Below, in pieces: positions 33,552 to 42,453 of a stretch of 64,000 nucleotides of DNA. The stretch spans positions 2,976,001 through 3,040,000 of the forward strand of contig CP014761.1 in NCBI GenBank assembly GCA_001647635.1, given 5' to 3'. The DNA is from Leifsonia xyli. Its GTDB lineage: Bacteria; Actinomycetota; Actinomycetes; Actinomycetales; Microbacteriaceae. The notes below the pieces were generated by a model. The model did not search any database and was not told the DNA's origin. It was given only the letters and a program-made list of their open reading frames with translations. The first letter of the stretch is position 1, and the number at the start of each line of letters is the position of its first letter. A program made the translations under genes and the position numbers.

Positions 33552-36259
33552 ATGCTGGGTCACACCGTCCGCCGGGGTCTCGCCGGGCTCGCCGCGCTGA
33601 CGACCGCCGTGCTCCTGGCCGTGGGGGCGACCGCCGCCCCCGCTTCCGCGACGTTCGCCACCCAATGCAGCGCGCCCACGCGCACGCTGGACGCCTCCGC
33701 CTCCTCGGTCAGCATCGCGCCGGGGGAGACGGTGCTGCTCGCGTCCGGGACGTTCACCGGCGGCGTGGATGCGCTGCCCCGGGCGCGACGCTCTGCGTGG
33801 CCTCGGGTGCGAACCTCCAGCCGGCGTACCTCAACAACGGCGCGGGCGCAGTGGTGGTCGCGGAGGGCGGGACGGCGACGTTCCCCTTCATCTCCGTCGG
33901 CACCGGGTTCTCGCTCGGGGCGGAGGGCGCCGTGACCTTCGCGGGGCTGAACGTGAACGGAGCGGGCCGCTTCGACGTCCCGACCGGCGGCTCGCTGACC
34001 GTGTCCAACACGTTCTCGCCGTCGGCGGGCGTCTTCAATGTCGACGGCAGCATGACCGTCGCCGGCAGCCTCAACCTGAACACCGGCGCGTCCATCGAGA
34101 ACGCCGGCCGGTTGACCGTGAACGGTGACGCCATCCTGAACGGCCGCTTCGACAACACCGGCCAGGTGCAGATCGCCGGCATCCTCGCCCTGAACGGCAG
34201 TGCCGTCTTCGCGAACGCCTGCCGTGTGGAGGCCACGGGCGCGCTCACGAACGACGCGGCGGGATCCACGAACGCGGGCATCGTGGTGGCGGGCGGAACG
34301 TTCCGGAACAACGGCACCTGGCGGCAGTCGGTGGAGGGGCTGCTTGCGTCGACGGGGCTGACCGACGACGGCACCGTCAGCGGGTTCGGCGGCTACCAGT
34401 TCGCCGGGCCCACCAGTGTGCAGGGCCGATTCACGGGCGACTCGGCCGGCAACCCCATCCAGGTGCAGACGCAGGCTCCGGCCGGCAGCATCTTCGACGT
34501 CCAGACGGGCACGATCACGAACGTGATCCGTGTGCTCGCCTCCCGGTCCACGGCGCCGGATGCCCCGCTCTCGGGATGCAGCTCCAACGTCCTGCCGTTC
34601 GCCGACCTGGCCGTGTCGAAGGTCGGCCCGGCGACGGTTCTCCCGAACGGCGATGTCGGCTACACCATCACCGTGACGAATCACGGACCGGACGACGCGA
34701 CCGGCGTGGTGGTGCGGGACGTCCTCCCGCCCGAGGCGACGGGGGTCGTGGATGCCGCCGGCGGCACGGTCGCGGGCGGCGCCATCACCTGGACGGTCGG
34801 CACCCTCGCGGTCGGAGCGTCCGTATCCTTCGACATCACCATCTCGCAGGCCTCTCCTGTGGGCACCGTGTTGCGGGACGCTGCGGACGCCGTCACGGAC
34901 ACCGCCGACCCGAACCCCTCGAACAACGACGGCACGAGCGCGGACAGCCAGGCGGACACGGAGGTCGTCAACACGACCCCGGCCGCCAACAACCCGCCCG
35001 TCGCCGACCCCCTCGTGCGGCCGGGCTTCACCGACGAGCTGCTGTTCGGACGCGTGACCGCGACAGACCCGGACGCGGGGCAGGAGCTGACGTTCACGAT
35101 CACCACGCCGCCCGCCCACGGCCGGGCCGTGATGGTCGCCGGCGGCGGATTCGCCTACCGCTCCGACGCCGACTTCACCGGAGACGACGCGTTCACCTAC
35201 ACGGTGTGCGACGATGGCGACCCGGTGCTGTGCGACTCGGCGGTCGTGTCCCTCCCGATCAGCCCGACGGCGGTGGACGACAGCGCGGTGACGGGCGAGG
35301 GGACGCCCGTGAGCATCCCGGTGACCGCCAACGACTCGCTCGGGTCGACTCTGCAGGCCGCGCTGGCGTCCGCGCCGTCGAACGGGACCGCCGTGGTGGA
35401 TGCCGCGACCGGCTCGATCACGTACACGCCCGCGGCCGGTTTCCTCGGGCAGGACACCTTCCGCTACGTGACCTGCTCGCCGACGAACGCGACGCTCTGC
35501 GCGACCGCCACGGTCACCGTCGACGTGCGTCCGCTCAACCACCCGCCGGTCGTCGCCGCGCTGCACCTCGTCACGACCGTGGGCGTCCCCGTGACCGGCC
35601 CGATCGGCGCGAGCGACCCCGACCCCGGCCAGACGCTGACCTTCGCCCGGGGCATCCCGCCGCGCACGGGGACCGCATCCGTCGCCGGTGCCCGGACCAC
35701 CTACTCGCCGCGGCAGAGCTTCGCGGGCACCGACGCCTACTCCATCATCGCCTGCGACGACGGGGACCCGGTGCTGTGCGACACCGGCGACGTCACGGTC
35801 GACGTCTATCCGGTCGCGAACCCGGACACCGCCTCCACCACCGAGGGGACGCCGGTGAGCGTCCCCGTCACCGGCAACGACCTGGGTGCGGTCGCCGCGC
35901 CCACCGTCACGGCGGGCCCGACCCACGGCACCGTGCGCGTGGACGGGACGTCGGTCGTCTACACCCCGGACGCGGGATTCGTCGGCACGGACACCTTCGA
36001 GTACACCGTCTGCGCGGCCGCAGCTCCGACGCTCTGCGCGACGACGACGGTCACCGTCGATGTCGCCGCGTCGGCGGTCGTGCCGCCGGTCACTCCGGGC
36101 GGAGGGGGAGGGACGGACGCGACCGACGTCACCGGCGAAGCGGGCGACCTGCCCGACACGGGAACCTCGACTCCCGTCGGCGGGACGGCCGGGGCCGCGC
36201 TGCTGGCGGTGGCGCTAGGGTCGGGGCTGCTGCTGCGACGGCGGCGGACCGCGTCGTGA
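33552..36259 (+). pseudogene. Sortase-anchored (LPDTG) surface protein, frameshifted near the N-terminus
   Basis: From ATG 33552 there is a signal peptide (VRRGLAGLAALTTAVLLAVGATAAPASA) and ~75 residues of mature protein. At CCCC 33777-33780 the frame breaks and the protein continues in another frame. One extra C gives ALPPGATLCVASGA and a 902-residue protein. Domains: a repetitive beta-strand/Asn-rich region (~90-320), a DUF11 domain (LAVSKVGPATVLPNGDVGYTITV), then three cadherin-like tandem repeats (NPPVADPL, DDSAVTGEGTPVSIPVTAND, NPDTASTTEGTPVSVPVTGND). The end is LPDTG, a hydrophobic helix and RRRR, a sortase signal. It is a likely wall-anchored adhesin. Real mutation or homopolymer miscall. 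Confidence 0.85.
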
Positions 36260-36329
36260 CGCGCGTCGCTTCGTAGGTCAGCGAGAACCGGTCCGCTCTG
36301 CGCCCGGGCAGCCCCATCGGCGGCGATGG

Positions 36330-36335
36330 TAGGTT
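36330..36335 (+). promoter_or_regulatory. Leaderless -10 element TAGGTT
   Basis: TAGGTT lies exactly six bases before the ATG of the GNAT/membrane gene, so the mRNA would begin at the start codon. Confidence 0.5.
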
Positions 36336-36341
36336 CCGCCT

Positions 36342-37679
36342 ATGGAAGCTGGCCCGTCCGAGCAGGCGTCGTCCCTCCTCTTGGCCGCGCGTGCGTGGCT
36401 GGGCGAGCGCGTGCCGGGCGGTTGGTCCCGCCAGGACGGCGTCCATGTCGCCTCGGTGACGGGGATGGCGGCGGCGACGATGAACGGCGTGTGGTCTGCT
36501 CGTCCCGACGCGAATCGGTTCCCGCAGTGGCTGTCGTCGGTCCGGGATGCGGGTGTGCCGCACTGCGCGCAGTTCCCCTCCGGCTCGACGACCGGACGGA
36601 ACGCCGTGGAAGCCGCTGGGCTGACCCGAGGAGAGGAAGCGCCCCTCATGTACGCCGGCGCGGGTACGGCGGCGGCCGTGGTCCCGGGCCTCGTCGTGCG
36701 GCGGCTTGCCACCGACGAGCTCGCGGTGCATGCCGAGGTCGCCGCGGCGGGCTTCGGCGCGCCGGCCGAACTGTTCGCCCCGCTGGTCGCGCTCGGCCTC
36801 GCGGAGCGCTCGGCCCTTCACTTCTACGTCGCCGAGGTCGGGGGAGAGCAGGTCGCGACCGGCCTCCGCCTGCACCTCGCGGATCACGTCGGCGTCTTCA
36901 ACATCGCGACACCGCCCGAGCACCGGCGGAGAGGGTACGGAGCGGCGATCACGTCGCGGATCGTCGGCGACGCCCTGGCCGCAGGGGCGCGCGGGGCCTG
37001 GCTGCAGTCGAGCGCGGAGGGCCACTCCGTGTACGCGCGACTGGGATTCGTCGATGTCGGCGCGTCTGGGAGTGCTGGCTCAGTGAATGAAGGGGAGAGC
37101 GAGGTCGACCGGCGCGTGCCGGTGGGAACTCCGCTTCGTGCGTGGGAGTGGATCGTTCCCCCGTTCCTGCTCGTCGCGTACGCCGCCCTGGAAGCGGTCC
37201 TGGCGACCACAGCCGGGTCGCGGGTGCCCGAGGCGTTCGCGGTCGCCGCCATGTCGCTCCTGGTCGCGGCCGCCGTGGCGCTCTGGGTCGGCGGCTACCT
37301 CGCGTACCGCGATGTCGATGACCGGTCTGCAGAGCGCTACCTCGCCATCGAGGCGGGTGCCTTGTTCGTGACGGGTGTGCTCTTGTCGTTCGGTCGATTC
37401 GCGCTCGAGCTGCCGTTGCTCTTGGTGGCTGGGCACGTGCTCGCCAACCGGAGAAACCGTCCTGTGAGGCTCCTGCGGAGCGTGATGTCCATTCGCCGGT
37501 GGCGGCGCGTCGCGATCCTCGCTGCGATCGCCGGTGTCGTCTGTCTTCTGCTCGAACCGCTCGCGTTCGACCTCGCACTGACGCCCGTGATCGTCCTCGT
37601 CATGGTGGGCCGAATCCTGGCGCCCGTCGTGTTCGGCCTCGCTCTGGGCTTCCGCCGGGGCGCAGCCGGTCTCTTCTGA
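36342..37679 (+). CDS. GNAT acetyltransferase joined to a six-helix membrane domain
   Basis: Read as one frame this is 445 residues. Residues ~1-245 are a GNAT N-acetyltransferase with the acetyl-CoA loop PPEHRRRGYGAAITSRIV and the closing SVYARLGFVDVG. Residues ~250-445 contain about six hydrophobic helices of an unrecognised membrane protein. The junction is suspicious. Shifting frame near 37062 gives a natural GNAT ending (VWECWLSE, TGA at 37088-37090), and the membrane part could start independently at GTG 37083 with GGAG upstream, in GTGAATGA overlap. Two coupled genes merged by one missing base are as likely as a true fusion. Confidence 0.65.
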   Translation: MEAGPSEQASSLLLAARAWLGERVPGGWSRQDGVHVASVTGMAAATMNGVWSARPDANRFPQWLSSVRDAGVPHCAQFPSGSTTGRNAVEAAGLTRGEEAPLMYAGAGTAAAVVPGLVVRRLATDELAVHAEVAAAGFGAPAELFAPLVALGLAERSALHFYVAEVGGEQVATGLRLHLADHVGVFNIATPPEHRRRGYGAAITSRIVGDALAAGARGAWLQSSAEGHSVYARLGFVDVGASGSAGSVNEGESEVDRRVPVGTPLRAWEWIVPPFLLVAYAALEAVLATTAGSRVPEAFAVAAMSLLVAAAVALWVGGYLAYRDVDDRSAERYLAIEAGALFVTGVLLSFGRFALELPLLLVAGHVLANRRNRPVRLLRSVMSIRRWRRVAILAAIAGVVCLLLEPLAFDLALTPVIVLVMVGRILAPVVFGLALGFRRGAAGLF

Positions 37680-37742
37680 TGAGCTGTGCGCGGGGGACCG
37701 GTTGACGATGGAACCTTCCCGCCCGATCGGACACTAGGGGAT

Positions 37743-38336
37743 ATGAACAACGTTGGATCGGACGAGGCGGACGCCTGGTCCCGGGCGCGAGACGGGGATC
37801 CTGACGCGTTCACGTCGCTGTTCGACAAGCATCGCGACCGCGTCTTCGGTCACGCGCTGCGACTGGTCCGTCAGCCGCACGACGCAGAGGACGTCACTGC
37901 CGTGGTCTTCCTGGAGGCCTGGCGGCGCCGCGACGCCGTCCGCGTCGTCGACGGCTCGATCATCGCGTGGCTGCTGGTCACCACGAACAACACCGTGCAC
38001 AACCTCGAACGCGGTCGCCGCCGTCACCGCGCGGCCCTCGCCCGCATGTCCGAACCCGGCCATGAGCCCGACCACGCCGACGGCGTCGCCGACGACCTCG
38101 ACAACAAGGAACGGGACCGACGCGTCCGGGATGCGTTCGCCAGCCTGTCGACCGCCGATCAGAACGTGATCACGCTCTGCGTGCTGGAGGAGCTTCCGCT
38201 CGCCGAAGCGGCACGTACCCTCGGCGTCCCCGTCGGGACGATCAAGTCCCGGCTCTCCCGCGCCAAGCGCCGCCTCGGCGATCTCACGCTCGCCTCCGAA
38301 CCTGTCCAGCCCGCCTTCGAAGGAGGTGCAGAATGA
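37743..38336 (+). CDS. ECF-type RNA polymerase sigma factor
   Basis: The 197-residue protein has region 2 (DAFTSLFDKHRDRVFGHALRLVRQPHDAEDVTAVVFLEAWRR) and region 4 (LPLAEAARTLGVPVGTIKSRLSRAKRRL) and lacks region 3, as in ECF factors. Start ATG 37743 is preferred over an in-frame start at 37686 because the sigma domain begins here. It overlaps the next gene in ATGA. That gene encodes an N-in membrane protein with an extracytoplasmic propeller, likely the sensor or inhibitor of this sigma factor. Confidence 0.88.
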   Translation: MNNVGSDEADAWSRARDGDPDAFTSLFDKHRDRVFGHALRLVRQPHDAEDVTAVVFLEAWRRRDAVRVVDGSIIAWLLVTTNNTVHNLERGRRRHRAALARMSEPGHEPDHADGVADDLDNKERDRRVRDAFASLSTADQNVITLCVLEELPLAEAARTLGVPVGTIKSRLSRAKRRLGDLTLASEPVQPAFEGGAE

Positions 38337-39943
38337 CCGCCACCGGGCCTGTCTTCGATCCGGCGCGCAGCGCCATCCTCCGCGACATCCTCCACGAGAC
38401 CGTCGCCACAGCGCCGGCGCGACCGTCGCGCACCCGATTCGCTCTCCTCGGCGGTCTCGTCGCGGCGGCCGTCCTCCTCGCTGGGGGAACCGCCGCGCTG
38501 GCGCTCAGCGGCGCTCTGCACTTCGGGCCGTCGGAGCCCGCGCCCGCGCCGGCCCCGACACCGAGCATCACCCCCACGCCCGCCCCGACGTCAACGCCCA
38601 CGTCCACACCGTCCAGTCGGCCGATCGCCGTCCAGACCACACCGATCCACCGGCATGACGTCAACGAACTGGGAGCGGCGCCGTGGTCGCTGGATCTCCC
38701 GGGTACGGGACGGTCCTGCGAGCAGCGCCACGTCTACGACATCGCCGACGGCCTCGCTCTTGTTCAGCTCGGGGCCCATGTCGTCGGCGACGGCAGCCCG
38801 GATTGCGACGATGACCTGCAGCACGTCTCCGTGTCTCTCGTCGACACTCGACACGGCACGGCCATCTGGACCCGCGAATGGAGCTGGCACGCTGCGCCGC
38901 TGTACGACGTCGGCGTCTTGGTCCTCGGCACGTCAGGACGGATCCTCGTCGTCGATCAAGCGCTGGGAGGCGGGCCGCATGACGTCATCGACCTCGCCAC
39001 CGGTCGGACTCTGGCGGACTTCGCCGGCGAGAAAGCCGACATCCTGCTCAACGCGCAGGCCGTCCCGGGTGATTCGGGCGACATCGTCATGAGCACTCCC
39101 ACGTCGATCGTCCGGGTCGACCCCCGCGATGCGCACAGTCCTCGGTGGTCGACGGACATCCCCGGCAAGTCCGCCTCGGTCTTCCCGATGGTGGGCGACA
39201 CCGACTTCCTCCCTGTCAGCATCCTGTTGAACGGGCCCGGTCCCGACGGGGGTCCCTACGAGTCCGCGCGCATCGACCTGCAGACCGGACGGCTGGACCC
39301 TGCGCCGAGCGCCATTGCGCTCATCCAGACCGACTCCCATCCAGCGGCGATCTCCCAGTGGGCCGCGGGACAGCCCACCGAGCTTACCGGTCTCGATCGG
39401 TCGGGTCAGGCGACCTGGACTCGGCGGCTCCCACCGGGTTCCGATGTCCGGGCCGTCAGCACATCGACCGGTGTCCCCGGTACCGAGGTGAACCGTTCGG
39501 GCGCGTCCGACCTCATCGCCGTCGTATCCACATCCGACATGACCATTGTGGACTCCGCCTCCGGAGGGGAACTCTGGTCCGCATCCGTGGCACGATGCGG
39601 GATGACGAACCGTGTCGCCGGGTCCTCTCCTCTCGTCAGCGTCTTCCTCGATCCCGAGCACGACACCCTGACGGTCGTCCACGACGGCACCGGCACCTGT
39701 ACCTTCACAGCGTCGACGGGAGAACCTCGGCCGCTGCCGGATCTGCCGAGCGGGTCATCGGTTTTCTTCGGCCCCGACAATGCCTATGTGTTCCCGAACG
39801 AACCGAGTGGCGACCTCACGGCAGCCGACCGACAGACGGGGACCACACTGTGGACCTCGACGGCCAGAGATTCGAGCTCATGGTTCTTCGCAGGCGGCTA
39901 TCTCGTGCGCTTGAACGGCGACCGATTGACAGCGGTAGGTTGA
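38333..39943 (+). CDS. Membrane-anchored PQQ-like beta-propeller protein, partner of the ECF sigma factor
   Basis: The 536-residue protein has a ~40-residue cytoplasmic N-terminus, one membrane helix (FALLGGLVAAAVLLAGGTAALAL), a Pro/Thr-rich linker (~65-100), and an extracytoplasmic domain of repeated strands such as RILVVDQALGG, TIVDSASGGELWSA and TAADRQTGTTLWTST, consistent with a PQQ-like propeller. It is translationally coupled to the sigma gene. The short cytoplasmic segment is where an anti-sigma domain would be, but no HxxxCxxC zinc motif is present. Anti-sigma function is inferred from context only. Confidence 0.72.
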   Translation: MTATGPVFDPARSAILRDILHETVATAPARPSRTRFALLGGLVAAAVLLAGGTAALALSGALHFGPSEPAPAPAPTPSITPTPAPTSTPTSTPSSRPIAVQTTPIHRHDVNELGAAPWSLDLPGTGRSCEQRHVYDIADGLALVQLGAHVVGDGSPDCDDDLQHVSVSLVDTRHGTAIWTREWSWHAAPLYDVGVLVLGTSGRILVVDQALGGGPHDVIDLATGRTLADFAGEKADILLNAQAVPGDSGDIVMSTPTSIVRVDPRDAHSPRWSTDIPGKSASVFPMVGDTDFLPVSILLNGPGPDGGPYESARIDLQTGRLDPAPSAIALIQTDSHPAAISQWAAGQPTELTGLDRSGQATWTRRLPPGSDVRAVSTSTGVPGTEVNRSGASDLIAVVSTSDMTIVDSASGGELWSASVARCGMTNRVAGSSPLVSVFLDPEHDTLTVVHDGTGTCTFTASTGEPRPLPDLPSGSSVFFGPDNAYVFPNEPSGDLTAADRQTGTTLWTSTARDSSSWFFAGGYLVRLNGDRLTAVG

Positions 39944-39947
39944 CATG

Positions 39948-39976
39948 CTGGCGGAGAATGGGGGATTCGAACCCCC
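39948..39976 (-). repeat. 29-bp duplicate of the tRNA-Ser 3' end (att-like)
   Basis: This 29-bp segment is identical to 40724-40752, the T-arm and acceptor 3' half of the intact tRNA-Ser gene. Beyond it the sequence diverges, so it is a fragment and not a second tRNA. It begins five bases after the stop of the propeller gene. Same-orientation 3'-end duplications are left when an element integrates into a tRNA gene. Confidence 0.75.
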
Positions 39977-40157
39977 ATCGGCCCATGCCACCTTGGAGAC
40001 GGCCGGAAAAGCCCGAGATTCCGCGGTCTCTGGCTCGTTTGCAATCACAGAGATTTCGTGGCATACGGCTCCTTCGGGCGGCCTCGACGGACCCGCCATC
40101 AGTGACACTGATGCAGAGAAGATTCTTGGATCCTCACCGGCGAAGCAAGCAGAAGGA

Positions 40158-40173
40158 CCCCGCGATTGCGGGG
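40158..40173 (-). terminator. Hairpin CCCCGC-GATT-GCGGGG
   Basis: A 6-bp perfect GC stem with a four-base loop lies in the non-coding stretch between the tRNA fragment and the small lipoprotein gene. On the minus strand it is followed by TCCTTCTGCTT, a weak pyrimidine tail, so it could terminate leftward transcription. No obvious gene is served, so the role is uncertain. Confidence 0.35.
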
Positions 40174-40228
40174 CGAGGCGGACGCTCCAACCCGCATATC
40201 CTGAGTGCTCAGACGTTTGGGGGGGAAC

Positions 40229-40696
40229 GTGCAAGGACTCCGTAGGACTGCCGGGTTCTTCATCGGCTGCGCGTTCGCATCTATTCTTGCCGGGTGCTCC
40301 ATCGGATCACAGATCGAGCACGAACGGCGGGCCAATCTCGATCATGCGGTTGCCCAGTTCGACCCTCGATCCATTGCGCCCCTGTCATGCGAAGTCCGCG
40401 GCGGCTCTATCGCCAATCAGCGCGGCTTCACGCGCCTGATCGTTTTCGACGGTGCAGGAGCATGGGACGCGGTGGCTGAGCGGTTCCAGTCGCTGGGGTA
40501 CAGCGGCACGTCCACGCCGCCCTACCTCTCGATGGCCCGCAAGGACGGCATCCTCGCCTTTGGCCGGCTCATCACCGATCCCCAGAACCAACCGGACCTG
40601 GTCCCGACGCTCCAAAAACGCGGGTGCGCGATTCCTGCAGACGGTGCCGTGATGGTGCAATTCGAAGAACGCGCCGTGCCCGCCGAGGGCAACTGA
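40229..40696 (+). CDS. Small lipoprotein of unknown function inside the tRNA-Ser duplication
   Basis: I do not recognise this family. From GTG 40229 (GGGGGGAAC before it) the 155-residue protein has a short signal peptide with lipobox LAGC (FFIGCAFASILAGCSIG), so it is probably lipid-anchored. The mature part is soluble (AWDAVAERFQSLGYSGTSTPPYLSMARK). It lies entirely between the two 29-bp tRNA-end repeats, so it could be cargo of a small integrated element. GTG 40205 is an alternative start. Confidence 0.65.
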   Translation: MQGLRRTAGFFIGCAFASILAGCSIGSQIEHERRANLDHAVAQFDPRSIAPLSCEVRGGSIANQRGFTRLIVFDGAGAWDAVAERFQSLGYSGTSTPPYLSMARKDGILAFGRLITDPQNQPDLVPTLQKRGCAIPADGAVMVQFEERAVPAEGN

Positions 40697-40723
40697 TCTC
40701 GGCGGCCTGGCGAAGGGACGGGA

Positions 40724-40752
40724 CTGGCGGAGAATGGGGGATTCGAACCCCC
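40724..40752 (-). repeat. 29-bp repeat within tRNA-Ser (att-like partner)
   Basis: This is the intact-gene copy of the repeat at 39948-39976, covering the 3' acceptor strand, the CCA and most of the T-arm. The distance between the repeats is 776 bp. Confidence 0.75.
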
Positions 40753-40812
40753 GAGGGCTTGCACCCAACACGCTTTCCAAGCGTGCGCCATAGGCCACTA
40801 GGCGAATTCTCC
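40725..40812 (-). tRNA. tRNA-Ser (anticodon GGA)
   Basis: The minus strand begins GGAGAAT and ends ATTCTCC-G-CCA, a 7-bp acceptor stem with encoded CCA. The anticodon stem CACGC/GCGTG holds the loop TTGGAAA, anticodon GGA, reading UCC serine codons. A long variable arm, as expected for tRNA-Ser, and the T-loop GGTTCGAATCC are present. It lies just upstream of the SRP RNA gene on the other strand. Confidence 0.95.
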
Positions 40813-40904
40813 TGGGGCTGCCTTCCGCTGTCGCGGCCGGCGGCTCACAATATCGTAGCCGATCGGCGGCGGGCCCGACGCACACGGCTCCCAGCCGCAC
40901 CCGC

Positions 40905-40910
40905 TACACT
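40905..40910 (+). promoter_or_regulatory. -10 element of the SRP RNA gene (TACACT)
   Basis: TACACT lies 6-7 bases before the predicted 5' end of the SRP RNA, as expected for its promoter. Confidence 0.6.
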
Positions 40911-40916
40911 GGTCTC

Positions 40917-41011
40917 CGGCTCCCCACGTGGCGCCATCCAGGCCAACTCCCCCAGGGCGGAAACGCAGCAAGGGTAACCGGGCTCTGGCGGGTGCGTGGG
41001 GGGTCTTTTTT
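40917..41011 (+). ncRNA. ffs: Signal recognition particle RNA (small bacterial 4.5S type)
   Basis: The conserved SRP core is present: CAGGCC, then GGGCGGAAACGCAGCAAGGG with the GGAA-type tetraloop, closed by outer arms CCCCACG and CGTGGGG. Transcription would end at the T-run at 41006-41011 directly after the closing stem. It forms the particle with Ffh that targets membrane proteins. The position near tRNA-Ser and upstream of dnaX matches other actinobacteria. Confidence 0.95.
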
Positions 41012-41066
41012 CTTGTCCAGCCCGTGGTCACGGCCGCCGCGTATATTGAGCGCAGCAGGGCCGATC

Positions 41067-41083
41067 TTCTACGCTCTGTAGAA
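41067..41083. promoter_or_regulatory. Inverted repeat TTCTAC-N5-GTAGAA before the DUF1254 gene
   Basis: A perfect 6-bp-arm inverted repeat with a 5-bp centre and near-symmetric GATC flanks lies 44 bp before the GTG start. TATATT is present at 41042-41047. It resembles repressor sites of TetR or BlaI type, but no regulator gene is adjacent. Confidence 0.5.
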
Positions 41084-41126
41084 TGATCGTGTCTTCCGTT
41101 GACCAGTGGATGGACGGGGTGCCGCA

Positions 41127-42452
41127 GTGACCGAGCAGCTGACCGAGCTGGCGACAGAGGCGTACGTCGTGGGGTTCCCGCTCGTGTTCGATCTGGAGCA
41201 GGTCGTGCGGTTCACCGAGGAGGGGGTCGGCGGCGTTCCGGCCACCCCGTTCAACGCGTTCGGGCACGCACGGAGGCTGGCGGGCCCGGAGGACACCTTC
41301 GTGTCCATCAACAACGACACCCTGTACTCCATCGCCCAGATCGACCTCTCGGTGGGTCCCCTCCGGCTGACCGTGCCGGAGGCGGGTGACCGCTATTACG
41401 TCCTCCAATTCGTCGACGCGTGGACGAACAACTTCGCGTACGTCGGCACGCGCGCGACCGGGGGAGGGGCGGGCGAGTTCCTGCTGCTCCCGCCGGACGA
41501 AGAAGTGCCGGATGGCAGCATCCCGGCCATCCGCTTCCCGACCCGCGTCGGCACCATCGTGGGCCGCTGGGCCGTGGCGGGCGAGGAGGACGTGCCGACC
41601 GTGCACGTCCTCCAAGACGGGCTGGCGCTCACCCAGGTGCGCGAGTCGCTCGCGCCGGCGCAGGGCGTCCCGGAGGTCGCGACCGGCAACGGCGAGGCGC
41701 TCGACTTCTTCGAGAAACTGCGGGTGTGGTCGCAGGCGTTCCCGCCCGCCGAGCGCGACCGTCCCGCCCTCGACTCCTACGCTCCCCTCGGACTGGTCAG
41801 CCCGTACACGGTTGCCGAGCAGCCGGACGGTGTGCGCGAGGCCCTGGAGAAGGGATACGCGCTGGGCAAGGAGGCGCTGGAGTCCGCGCTGCACACCTCC
41901 GTCGCGCTGATCGACCACTGGTCGGTCAACCTCCACGTCTTCGACTACAACCTCGACTTCTTCGAGCTCGGCGCGATCGACGCCCCGGAGTGGAAGCTGC
42001 TCGACCCGCGCACCCGCTACGCCCACCGCGCCGCCGCGGCCCTCGGCGGCCTGTGGGGGAACCATGCCTACGAGGCGGCCTACCTGATGACCTACGAGGA
42101 TGCGGACGGCGAGCCCCTCTCGGGCGAGCACGTCTACCGCTTCCGGCTCGACCCGACCCCGCCGGTGGGCGCGTTCTGGTCGATCACCATGTACGACCTG
42201 CCGCACTACTACCTGGTCCGCAACCCCGTCGAGCGCTACTCGGTGGGGGACCGGACGCCGGGGCTCGTGTACGACGACGACGGAGGACTGACCATCACGA
42301 TGAGCGCCGCCCGCCCGACCGATCCGACGGCCGCCGCCAATTGGCTGCCGACGCCCGCCGGAGGCTTCCGGCCGATCCTGCGGTTGTACCAACCGGGAGA
42401 GGACGTCCTCGACGGCACGTGGACGCCGCCCGCGATCGAGCGGATCGGCTGA
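41127..42452 (+). CDS. DUF1254/DUF1214 domain protein
   Basis: The 441-residue protein has an N-terminal DUF1254 region (NAFGHARRLAGPEDTFVSINNDTLYSIAQIDLS, YYVLQFVDAWTNNFAYVG) and a C-terminal DUF1214 region (PPVGAFWSITMYDLPHYYLVRNPVERYSVGDRTPGL). No signal peptide is present, whereas many relatives are exported. The biochemical role is unknown. GTG 41127 is preferred over GTG 41106 because GGACGGGG lies at a suitable distance. It ends two bases before pta, so cotranscription with the acetate genes is likely. Confidence 0.85.
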   Translation: MTEQLTELATEAYVVGFPLVFDLEQVVRFTEEGVGGVPATPFNAFGHARRLAGPEDTFVSINNDTLYSIAQIDLSVGPLRLTVPEAGDRYYVLQFVDAWTNNFAYVGTRATGGGAGEFLLLPPDEEVPDGSIPAIRFPTRVGTIVGRWAVAGEEDVPTVHVLQDGLALTQVRESLAPAQGVPEVATGNGEALDFFEKLRVWSQAFPPAERDRPALDSYAPLGLVSPYTVAEQPDGVREALEKGYALGKEALESALHTSVALIDHWSVNLHVFDYNLDFFELGAIDAPEWKLLDPRTRYAHRAAAALGGLWGNHAYEAAYLMTYEDADGEPLSGEHVYRFRLDPTPPVGAFWSITMYDLPHYYLVRNPVERYSVGDRTPGLVYDDDGGLTITMSAARPTDPTAAANWLPTPAGGFRPILRLYQPGEDVLDGTWTPPAIERIG

Positions 42453-42453
42453 C

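Noticed and set aside
39948..40020. Second tRNA-Ser gene
   Set aside because: Only the 3' acceptor strand and T-arm match; no D-arm, anticodon arm or 5' acceptor strand is present.
39977..40228. Possible integrase remnant in short frames between the tRNA fragment and the lipoprotein
   Set aside because: I could not see tyrosine or serine recombinase motifs on either strand; the stretch is treated as non-coding with one hairpin.
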